Of a stretch of DNA of 64,000 nucleotides, positions 43,091 through 50,484 are shown in pieces. The notes under the pieces were generated by a model that was given only the letters and a program-made list of their open reading frames with translations, searched no databases and was not told the DNA's origin. Within the stretch, counting starts at the first letter, position 1. Each line of letters starts with the position of its first letter. The DNA comes from DAOPYU01 sp942493245. Its GTDB lineage: Bacteria > Sumerlaeota > Sumerlaeia > UBA8349. A program made the position numbers and the translations under genes. The stretch spans positions 5,580,001 through 5,644,000 of the forward strand of contig OW818685.1 of assembly GCA_942493245.1 (NCBI GenBank), in the 5' to 3' direction.

Positions 43091-43145
43091 ACCTTCTCTC
43101 TCCGTGTGGACCCCGAAAGGAACCCGCGGAGAGAGAAGGTTTTTC
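43091..43145 (+). terminator. Intra-cluster terminator/attenuator
   Basis: Perfect 14-bp stem ACCTTCTCTCTCCG (43091-43104) with 43127-43140, followed by TTTT. It lies 60 bases after the binding-protein stop and about 240 bases before the permease. It probably keeps binding-protein mRNA in excess over the transporter. A weak promoter, TTGTGT (43259) with TAATAG (43282), may restart transcription. Confidence 0.8.
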
Positions 43146-43383
43146 GGGCGGGCATCTTCTGCGGCTGGAGATTCGTTTCTATCTTGATCTCCCTGAGAAA
43201 CGGATTTTCCCACAGTATTGCCCCCGGTTCCCCGTAGAAGTTTTTACGAGAAATTCATTGTGTGGAGAAGCGCCTTCGCAATAATAGAACGCAACAGGAA
43301 ACCGGCCGCACCCGAACCGTTCGCTCTGTGGCCCGAAAACCAACCTTCAATCTTTTTGACAGACTCGGGAGCCTCTATTGGTC

Positions 43384-44418
43384 ATGAAAACTCCATCCCT
43401 GAAAGATTACGCCCGCCGCTGGATCACCATCCGCGATAAGCCCGGACCGGCTGAAAGCGCCGTAAGTTCTCTCCTTTGTATCGGCATTGTATTCTTGATC
43501 TGGCACTTTCTCACCGCTGGTCCCGTCGAGGAGCGTATCCTGGATTCCAACACGTTATCCCCACTCGGCGAGACGTTCCAAAAGTTCCGTTCCCTCTGGT
43601 TCGAACGGGAGCTGTCCCGTTCCGCCTTGTGGAGTTTGGGGCGCGTGGTCGGGGGTTTTTTTCTGGCGGCGATCATCGGGGTGCCGCTCGGGCTGGCCGC
43701 CGGTTCGTTTCTGCGCCTCAACGCTTTTTTCAAGCCGTTGTCGGTTTTTGGGCGCAACATCCCCATCGCGGCGCTCATTCCTCTCACACTCAACTGGTTT
43801 GGCATTGGAGAGACCCAGAAGGTCATGTTTATCTTTCTGGCCTGTGTCTCGTTTGTCTTTTTCGACAGTGTCAACTCCGTTCAAAATGTGCCGAACAACT
43901 ACCTCGATGCGGCGTACACGCTCGGGGCTCGGTTTGTGCCTCGCTCCGGTATTCTGCGCGCTCTCCTGGTCGCCGTAGGATATGCCGCGATTTTCCTGAC
44001 CGCCTACTATTTTCTCTCGGCCCGCCCGGTGGAAAACGACGGAGCGGAGATGTTGGCCGCCTGGCGCAAGCAAGGAGTCCTCGTCATCGCAACCGGATTC
44101 CTGATTGGTGTTCTCCTCTGGTTCCCCATTCTCGCGTTCCAGCCGATTTACAAGGTTCTGCTGCCGCTGGCCATGCCAGGCATCACCAACAGCCTGCGCC
44201 TGCTGTTCGGTCTCGCGTTCGGGTACATCATGCTGGCCGAGGTCATCAACGCCAAGTACGGTCTGGGGTACATCATCAACCAGAGCCAGCGTCAGGGGCC
44301 GCGCGAGCACATCTACCTGTCCCTGATCCTGATCGCTCTTCTGGCGTTCGGTATTGACCGCGCCCTCCTGGCCGGCCAGCGCTGGCTCTTCCCCTACCGC
44401 CAGACGGGAGACCACTGA
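43384..44418 (+). CDS. Tau/Ssu-type ABC transporter permease
   Basis: 344 residues, ATG 43384 (a TTG two codons earlier is possible). A hydrophobic helix at about 25-45 is followed by the BPD_transp_1 core. The core has SLGRVVGGFFLAAIIGVPLGLAAG, FGRNIPIAALIPLTLNWFGIGETQKVMFIF, the coupling helix region NVPNNYLDAAYTLGARFVPRSGILRALL, and the C-terminal LAMPGITNSLRLLFGLAFGYIMLAEVINAKYGLGYII. A 60-residue insert with an extra helix (AIFLTAYYFLSARPVENDGAEMLAAWRKQG) interrupts the usual order and separates the coupling region from the last helices. It imports the ligand of the upstream binding protein or uses that system for signalling. Stop and next start are one base apart. Confidence 0.9.
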   Translation: MKTPSLKDYARRWITIRDKPGPAESAVSSLLCIGIVFLIWHFLTAGPVEERILDSNTLSPLGETFQKFRSLWFERELSRSALWSLGRVVGGFFLAAIIGVPLGLAAGSFLRLNAFFKPLSVFGRNIPIAALIPLTLNWFGIGETQKVMFIFLACVSFVFFDSVNSVQNVPNNYLDAAYTLGARFVPRSGILRALLVAVGYAAIFLTAYYFLSARPVENDGAEMLAAWRKQGVLVIATGFLIGVLLWFPILAFQPIYKVLLPLAMPGITNSLRLLFGLAFGYIMLAEVINAKYGLGYIINQSQRQGPREHIYLSLILIALLAFGIDRALLAGQRWLFPYRQTGDH

Positions 44419-44419
44419 G

Positions 44420-45307
44420 ATGATGACGAAACTGTCCGCGACACTGCCCGGCACGCCCCCCTGTTCCCTGTTGAACCTCCCCGAGGCGCCGATCCGACCG
44501 GATACTTCCCCCATTGTGGAGTTTCGGAATGTCACGAAAACCTATGACGTGGGAACCCGCCATGCCTTCACCGCCGTCCGCGACGTGACCTTTGTGGTCG
44601 AGGATCTGCTCGACGTGGGCGAGTTTATCGCCGTGCTGGGACCGAGCGGCTGCGGCAAGAGCACGATCCTGCGCCTCATCGCCGGTCTGGCGCCGCAGTT
44701 CCCGCCCACCACGGGCGAGGTGCTCCTCAAGGGCGAGCCGGTGAAGGAGCCAGGCCCCGACCGCGGGATGGTCTTTCAGGACTACACCTGTTTCGACAAC
44801 CGGACGGTGCTCGACAACGTCGCCTTTGGCCTCGAGTGCCGGGGCGTCTCGACCCGCGAACGTCATGCGCTCGCGAAGGAGTGGATCGCCAAGGTCGGCC
44901 TCGACCCCGTCAAGGACGCCCGCAAGTATCCGCACCAGCTTTCGGGTGGGATGCGTCAGCGCGTCGCCATCGCCCGCACTTTGATCCTCAAACCCAAAGT
45001 CATCCTGATGGACGAGCCGTTTGGCGCGCTCGATCCCGTCACGCGCCAGCACATGCAGGATCTGCTCGTTTCGCTCTGGCGCGAGGTCGAGGCGACGGTG
45101 TTCTTTGTCACGCACGATGTCAACGAGGCGGTCTATCTGGGGGACCGGGTGTATATCTTCAGCAATTCCCCCGGCACGATTCTCCACCAGTTCCGCATCT
45201 CGCCCTCCGACCGGCCCGCCCGCGAAATGATGCGCCAGGCGTCCTTTCAGGACACGGTGTTCTACATCCGCGACATCCTCGACGCGCTGGAAGAAGGAAA
45301 GGACTGA
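44420..45307 (+). CDS. Tau/Ssu-type ABC transporter ATP-binding protein
   Basis: 295 residues. The protein begins at ATG 44420 with a 35-residue non-conserved extension before VEFRNVTKTYDVG. Walker A is GPSGCGKST, the Q-loop region is GMVFQDYTCFDNRTVLDNV, the signature is LSGGMRQRVAIARTL, Walker B is VILMDEPFGALDPVTR, and the switch His is in FVTHDVNEAVYLGDRVYIF. All catalytic elements are intact, so this is an energised importer and not a degenerate signalling copy. It is translationally coupled to the permease (start one base after its stop) and followed after 7 bases by the coiled-coil gene. Confidence 0.95.
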   Translation: MMTKLSATLPGTPPCSLLNLPEAPIRPDTSPIVEFRNVTKTYDVGTRHAFTAVRDVTFVVEDLLDVGEFIAVLGPSGCGKSTILRLIAGLAPQFPPTTGEVLLKGEPVKEPGPDRGMVFQDYTCFDNRTVLDNVAFGLECRGVSTRERHALAKEWIAKVGLDPVKDARKYPHQLSGGMRQRVAIARTLILKPKVILMDEPFGALDPVTRQHMQDLLVSLWREVEATVFFVTHDVNEAVYLGDRVYIFSNSPGTILHQFRISPSDRPAREMMRQASFQDTVFYIRDILDALEEGKD

Positions 45308-45314
45308 TCCGCTC

Positions 45315-46157
45315 ATGGCCGCGAAAGCCTCCTTTCTCTCCTATGTCAAGTCTGCCTTTCTCTGGCACTGGAACCTGCTGGCCGTGGGGGGCGGGGTGTT
45401 TTTCTCCTTCCTCTCGCGCCGACCCGACATGTTTCTGCCCCTCGTCGGGGCAGTCGAATTGCTCTACCTCGGCATGCTCTCGTCGAACCCGCGTTTCCGC
45501 AAGGCGATGGACGCCCGCCGCGCCGCCGTGCCCCTGGCGCCCGATCAGTCGCAACTCCTCGCGCAGATCCGCGCCTCGATCGCAAGCGACGCCTGGGGAC
45601 GCTTCGTCGCGCTCCAGAACCGGTGCCGCACCCTCCAGAATCTGAGCCGCCAACTCCAGGGGCCGGACGCTTCCCAGGATAAGTCCCTCCAGGAAATCCA
45701 CTCCGAGTCGCTCGACCGGCTTCTGTGGATGTTCCTCAAACTGCTCTACAGTCTCGACGCGCTCGACCGCTATCTGGCCGCCACCAACCGCAACGACCTC
45801 GAACTTTCCATTATCGAGTCCGAGAAGCAGATTGAAAAAGCCAAGGCGGAAAAGCGGGGCGAGAAACTCATTCGCGCCCTCGAGGACAAACTGGAAACCC
45901 AGCGCCAGCGCCTCCAGAACTACGAGCGCACCCGGGACAACCGCGAGCTCATCTGCGTCGAGATTGACCGCATCGAGCAAAAGGTCAGCGCCATCAGCGA
46001 GATGGCCCTCAGCACGCGCGACTCGGGCGAAATCGGCGCCCAGGTGGACGGCATCGCCGCGGGTGTCTCCGCCACCGAAGACGCCCTGCGCGACCTCGAC
46101 GTCGCGCCCGTTTTCCGGCAGGAGACCGCGCCGAAATTCCTGAGTCAGCAGTTCTAA
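45315..46157 (+). CDS. Membrane-anchored coiled-coil protein of the PspA/ABC block, unknown function
   Basis: 280 residues. Two hydrophobic segments (about 17-33, LLAVGGGVFFSFLSRR preceding, and 38-55, MFLPLVGAVELLYLGML) form a hairpin anchor. The rest is strongly helical and charged, with long coiled coils at about 75-130 and 155-235 (IIESEKQIEKAKAEKRGEKLIRALEDKLETQRQRLQNYE). The coiled coil is PspA-like in style but not obviously homologous. It starts 7 bases after the ATPase gene and so belongs to the same transcript. Proteins of this shape are found next to NMT1-OmpA proteins and AAA ATPases; a linker between PspA/AAA and the membrane is plausible but unproven. Confidence 0.75.
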   Translation: MAAKASFLSYVKSAFLWHWNLLAVGGGVFFSFLSRRPDMFLPLVGAVELLYLGMLSSNPRFRKAMDARRAAVPLAPDQSQLLAQIRASIASDAWGRFVALQNRCRTLQNLSRQLQGPDASQDKSLQEIHSESLDRLLWMFLKLLYSLDALDRYLAATNRNDLELSIIESEKQIEKAKAEKRGEKLIRALEDKLETQRQRLQNYERTRDNRELICVEIDRIEQKVSAISEMALSTRDSGEIGAQVDGIAAGVSATEDALRDLDVAPVFRQETAPKFLSQQF

Positions 46158-46180
46158 TGATGGAGGAAAACCTCGGAAAA

Positions 46181-46506
46181 GACCACGGAACACACCGAAT
46201 ACACGGAAAAATAGAGAGATCGTTCCGTACTACTATCTCGCAGGATCTACGCAGGCCGTGATGATTTGATGAACAGAAGAAATGGAACGAGTAAAACCGC
46301 ATAACGCAAAGACGCAAAGACGCCAAGACGCAAAGGTGTCCGGATGGGGAGAGTGGTACGATCTCAAAATCCAAACAGAAAACAGAGGCGGATGTGGACG
46401 ACGAAAACGGAAAATCTATGAATCTTTGCGTCTCTGTACCTTTGCGACTTTGCGTTAAAATTGGTTGTGGCTCCGCTGCGCCAGGTGTTTCGTGCCTTTC
46501 GTGGTT
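46181..46506. repeat. Nested inverted-repeat element between the coiled-coil and AAA genes
   Basis: Outer partners are the ACCACGGAACACACCGAA region (46182-46206) and the TTTCGTGCCTTTCGTGGTT region (46488-46506). Inner partners are the AACGCAAAGACGCAAAGACG stretch (46303-46337, with 10-base internal periodicity) and CTTTGCGACTTTGCGTT (46440-46456). It fills the 400-base gap before the AAA ATPase; no gene is seen in it. Confidence 0.7.
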
Positions 46507-46560
46507 GAAAGCGGTTTGCGGTTCTGTCGTTTGATTCCCGATTCGGAAAAGGACCCCGTC

Positions 46561-48363
46561 ATGCCTGACCCCAAACACCCCGAATGGGTGGGCCGCCTGC
46601 GCGAAACCTACCTCGCGGGCGGCTCGAGCTGCTTCATTCTCCACGGCAACACCGCCGACTTCGTGGGACGGTCCGAACCCGCCACCGAATCCAAACCCGC
46701 CGACTACCGGGTCGAGACGCTGGCCGACTACCTGGCCCAGCACCTCTTCGGCGCCTACGACCTGGTGCTGCACTACGACGTGGGGCGCGGCCTGCGCGTC
46801 CACGCGGGGAACGACCCGCAGCGCCTCACCCGCATGAACGCCCTCGTGGCGCGGCTTTCGGGGGGCAAGGCCGAGCTGCCCCGCGATCCCACGCCCGCCG
46901 TGCGGTTTCTCGACCGGCTGGTGTCCCTGCTTCTGGTCGGCGAGGAGCACCGCCAACTCAAGACGGCTATTCTGTTCGACTACGCCGACCTGATCTGTCC
47001 CCCGGCGGACCGCGAACCCGAGCACCTCGCCACGCTGCTCAACTGGGCGCGCAGTCCCATCGTGCGGCGCGTCAATCTCATCTTTGTCCTCATGACCGAA
47101 AGCCTCGGGCGTCTCAACACCACGCTGGTCCAGAGCGGCTACACCGAGGAGATCGCCATCCCGATGCCGAGCCTCGACGAGCGCCGCGCGTTCATCGCCG
47201 GGCGGTTCCCCGCTCAGGCCGTCAACGCCGACCGCCTCGCCGCGCTCAGCGCGGGCCTCACGCTCGCCAATCTCGACAACATGATGCGCCTCATCACGGC
47301 TCAGCCGCAGGGTGAATCCGTCCCCAAAACAGCGGAGACCGCCGCCTCTGAGTCCATCGTCAAGGACGCCACGCCGTCTCCCATCCCGACGAGGGACACC
47401 CCACCCGCCGACACCGACAAACGCATCGTCGCGATCAAGAAGGCGCTCATCGAAGCGCAGTGCCCCGGACTTATCGAGTTTATCGAACCGCAATTCACGC
47501 TCGACCTTGTGGCCGGTCACACCGCCGCCCGCCAGCGCCTCACGGACGACGCACGGTTGGTGCGCGAAGGGAACCTCGACGCCGTCCCGATGGGCTACCT
47601 CATCTGCGGCCCCGTCGGGGTGGGGAAAACCTTCATCGCCATGTGTTATGCCGGGTCCGTCGGCATCCCCTGCGTCGCCATCCGCAACTTCCGCAGCAAA
47701 TACGTCGGCGAGACTGAGTCGAACATCGAGCGCATTCTGACCGTGCTGCGCGAACTCGGCCCCGTGGCCGTTATCGTGGACGAGGCGGACGCCGCCGTGG
47801 GCAACCGGGGCGATTCGGGCGACGCGGGCACCAGCGCGCGCGTCTTCGCCCAGCTGGCCGCGCAGATGGGCAACACGCGCTACCGAGGCAAACTCATCTG
47901 GTTCCTCCTCACGTGCCGTCCCGACCTGCTCCCCGTGGACCTCAAACGTCAGGGGCGCTGCGAAGAGCACATCCCGCTCTTCTACCCGCAATCGCCCGCC
48001 GAACTGCGCGAGATGTTCATGGCCATGGCGCGCAAGGCCAAAGTCAGCCTGGACGAGAAAGCCCTGCCCGACTTCGCCCACCTGCCCCCCCTCAGTGGCG
48101 CCGACATCGAGGCGATCCTCACCCGCGCCCGCCGCGAATCCCTTCTGCGCGGCCAGCCCGTGGACTCCGCGATCATCGCCGACGTCCTGAAGACCTTCCG
48201 CAGCACCCGAGGCCCCGCCCATGAACTCCAGTGGCTCGCCGGCATCCTCGAATGCACCGACCTGCGCTACCTGCCCGAGGACGTGCGGAAAACCGCCACC
48301 ACGCCCGAGGGCCAGGAAGCCTTCCTCCGCCGCTTCCGCGAACTCGAAGCGAGCGAGGGGTGA
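46561..48363 (+). CDS. Tandem AAA ATPase with degenerate first domain, last gene of the PspA/ABC block
   Basis: 600 residues. The N-terminal half (about 1-240) has an AAA-like layout with FILHGNTADFV and a Walker B-like KTAILFDYADLI, but no P-loop, so it is a degenerate or inactive module. After a Pro/Thr/Ser linker (about 250-285) comes an active AAA domain: Walker A ICGPVGVGKTF, pore-loop-like IRNFRSKYVGETESNIERIL, Walker B VAVIVDEADAAVGNRG, LLTCRPDLLPVDLKRQGR with the Arg finger, and a C-lid with LSGADIEAILTRARRE. This resembles spastin/katanin-like AAA proteins. It could remodel the PspA coat, as AAA Vps4 does for ESCRT-III; that is inference. Confidence 0.85.
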   Translation: MPDPKHPEWVGRLRETYLAGGSSCFILHGNTADFVGRSEPATESKPADYRVETLADYLAQHLFGAYDLVLHYDVGRGLRVHAGNDPQRLTRMNALVARLSGGKAELPRDPTPAVRFLDRLVSLLLVGEEHRQLKTAILFDYADLICPPADREPEHLATLLNWARSPIVRRVNLIFVLMTESLGRLNTTLVQSGYTEEIAIPMPSLDERRAFIAGRFPAQAVNADRLAALSAGLTLANLDNMMRLITAQPQGESVPKTAETAASESIVKDATPSPIPTRDTPPADTDKRIVAIKKALIEAQCPGLIEFIEPQFTLDLVAGHTAARQRLTDDARLVREGNLDAVPMGYLICGPVGVGKTFIAMCYAGSVGIPCVAIRNFRSKYVGETESNIERILTVLRELGPVAVIVDEADAAVGNRGDSGDAGTSARVFAQLAAQMGNTRYRGKLIWFLLTCRPDLLPVDLKRQGRCEEHIPLFYPQSPAELREMFMAMARKAKVSLDEKALPDFAHLPPLSGADIEAILTRARRESLLRGQPVDSAIIADVLKTFRSTRGPAHELQWLAGILECTDLRYLPEDVRKTATTPEGQEAFLRRFRELEASEG

Positions 48364-48376
48364 GAGGGAAACATTT

Positions 48377-48997
48377 ATGTCCGATAGTAAGGAGAGAAGC
48401 GGCATCCCCTTTTTCGCAATCGGCGCAACCCTATGTGGATTGATCGGATTCTTTTACCCTCCGGTGTTCATTCCTGCGGCCATTTTCTTTGTCTTGGAGA
48501 TACGGAACGCAAGCCGAAACAGACAGACTCCTATGGGGTACCAAATTTTTCGCGCAGGAATTCTGCTTGTCATTTTGTTATCCTTCTACCATTGCGTAGC
48601 CATAAACTTTCGGGAGTTGCAGGAGAGAGCGATTTGCTCCCGTGCCAATGCGAATATACACACAATCATAACCGCCCTTGAGGCCTATCGGACCGATCAC
48701 AACGCCTTTCCTCCAAGTCTGACCCCTTTTCTCACCACCCCGGTCGCCTACCTTCAGGAAATCCCCCGCGATCCGTTTTCCGAGGAGGGAGCACCGATTC
48801 AGTACTATGCCCCGGCCAATGGTGGGTGCATCCTCAACTCGATGGGGCCGGATCGGAAGTACGACATAGACCTTCCCTCGGAATATTCCTTTCGTCCCTA
48901 CAAATCGCTCCTGTACAAAATGTACGACCCCAGAAACGGAACCTATTCTTCGGGGGACATCTTCCAGATGTACAAGTTTGATCGATTCTATCCCTGA
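48377..48997 (+). CDS. Membrane protein with pseudopilin-G-like C-terminal domain
   Basis: 206 residues from ATG 48377, 13 bases after the AAA gene stop. Three hydrophobic segments (IPFFAIGATLCGLIGFFY, FIPAAIFFVLEI, IFRAGILLVILLSFYHCVAI) are followed by a periplasmic domain. This begins RANANIHTIITALEAYRTDHNAFPPSLTPFL and continues with YLQEIPRDPFSEEGAPIQYYA and SMGPDRKYDID, the layout of the GspG/T2SG pilin fold. There is no prepilin peptidase site, so it is not a true pilin. The product of 49113-50369 has an almost identical domain. The membrane module resembles DUF4190-like segments. Lower GC than neighbours. Function unknown. Confidence 0.78.
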   Translation: MSDSKERSGIPFFAIGATLCGLIGFFYPPVFIPAAIFFVLEIRNASRNRQTPMGYQIFRAGILLVILLSFYHCVAINFRELQERAICSRANANIHTIITALEAYRTDHNAFPPSLTPFLTTPVAYLQEIPRDPFSEEGAPIQYYAPANGGCILNSMGPDRKYDIDLPSEYSFRPYKSLLYKMYDPRNGTYSSGDIFQMYKFDRFYP

Positions 48998-49112
48998 CCA
49001 GGGTGAATATTGGGGTCGAGACAGAGCACCTTCTTCCTAACATTTTCAGGAGATCTCAGGGGCGTCAATAGACGGGGGACTTCCCCCATTTTGATATACC
49101 AAAAGGCGTCAT

Positions 49113-50369
49113 ATGAAATACTTTCTGTTTTGTTTCGCTATTTCCCTCCTCTTCTTCGTTGTTGAGTTTCTGCTGTCCGCTCTGCCGGGGCTCTGGGAGG
49201 TCTATCGTTTCCGTAAGAAGAGAATACCGGCAATCAGGACGGCCTGTCTCCTCCAGATACCTTTGGGGGTTTCCCTCTTCATTTCCCTCCTGTTTCTTGG
49301 CGATGTGTGCCTCGAAGTTGTATTGGCATTTGTGGCTTCGACTTCATTTGAATTGTCGGACAAATTTTCCACGATACTCGTGCTGTCAGGTCCTTTGCTT
49401 TCTTTACTTTTGATGGAGGTGTCCATGGAAGGATATCGCCAGATGAAAGATGAGACCACTGACATGCCTCCCGATACGGATCGTAGTCAGGAGCAAACAG
49501 ATTCGCTGAATCTATCCGGAATCGGCCCTGCTTCCTCTTGTGAAGAAAAAGGACGAAGCAAGACCCGCAGAAACCTTCCTTCTTGGATTTTTATCGCTTT
49601 CATCCTGTTCGCAATACCGGGACTTCTCTTTCCTCCCGCTCTGATGCTCGCGGTCGTGTTCCTGATTTTGGGCATTCTGTTGAAACTATCGGAAATCGGG
49701 TATGTACCGGGTTCTGTTCAGAATGTGACAGATACAACCTGCGCAAAGTTCCCCTCCTGGATTGCCATCGCTTCCACCCTGTTCGCGATCTTGGGGCTTT
49801 TTTTCCCATCCCTTCTGATACTCTCAATCGTATTCCTGTTCTTCGGGAAGATACACCTGGATAGAGGTAACGGACGGTTGACGGGCGGGACCTTTCTCAG
49901 GGTCAGTATGGGCCTTCTTGTCGTCTCATTCTTCTATCATGGTCTTCTTCCGAGTTTTCGAGAGGCTCAAGATCGTGCAACGATAGCTGGATTGCGAGAA
50001 GATATGAAGCCCCTTTTATCCGCTCTCGAAACCTATCAGGTCGACCACAACGCCTTCCCACCAAGTCTGACTCCTTTTCTCACCACCCCGGTTGCCTACC
50101 TTCAGGAAATTCCCCGCGATCCGTTCTCCGAGGAAGGCGCACCCATTCAGTATTATGCCCCAGCCAATGGCGGCTGTATCCTCACCTCCATGGGACCGAA
50201 CCGGAAGTATGACATCGACCTTCCCAGGGAATATGCCTATCCCCCGGACAAATCGTTGATCGATAAAGTTTGTGACCCCTCGTATGAAACCAATTCATCG
50301 GGGGATGTTGTCTGGATGTATCTGCAGGGGGAATTTTTCATAAGTGATTTTCCACACGGAGACCCCTGA
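49113..50369 (+). CDS. Larger paralogue: polytopic protein with pseudopilin-G-like C-terminal domain
   Basis: 418 residues. An N-terminal four-helix region (about 1-110) is followed by two internal repeats of the same two-helix module (about 150-190, PSWIFIAFILFAIPGLLFPP; about 208-248, PSWIAIASTLFAILGLFFPS). This module also starts the protein at 48377. The C-terminal domain (about 285-418) matches that neighbour almost residue for residue around DHNAFPPSLTPFLTTPVAYL and the following DPFSEEG stretch, and nearly identically in DNA (48700-48860 versus 50030-50200). This shows recent duplication or gene conversion. No signal peptide, no prepilin motif. Function unknown. Confidence 0.78.
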   Translation: MKYFLFCFAISLLFFVVEFLLSALPGLWEVYRFRKKRIPAIRTACLLQIPLGVSLFISLLFLGDVCLEVVLAFVASTSFELSDKFSTILVLSGPLLSLLLMEVSMEGYRQMKDETTDMPPDTDRSQEQTDSLNLSGIGPASSCEEKGRSKTRRNLPSWIFIAFILFAIPGLLFPPALMLAVVFLILGILLKLSEIGYVPGSVQNVTDTTCAKFPSWIAIASTLFAILGLFFPSLLILSIVFLFFGKIHLDRGNGRLTGGTFLRVSMGLLVVSFFYHGLLPSFREAQDRATIAGLREDMKPLLSALETYQVDHNAFPPSLTPFLTTPVAYLQEIPRDPFSEEGAPIQYYAPANGGCILTSMGPNRKYDIDLPREYAYPPDKSLIDKVCDPSYETNSSGDVVWMYLQGEFFISDFPHGDP

Positions 50370-50484
50370 GAGGGTCCATCCTGTCACCCGCAGTGAAGTA
50401 CTGCCCGGAGTCTATCCATCCCCTTCTTTCAAATGAGGCGGTTGGGACGAAAACAGATTATAAGCGGGGAGAGAGAGTGATGGC

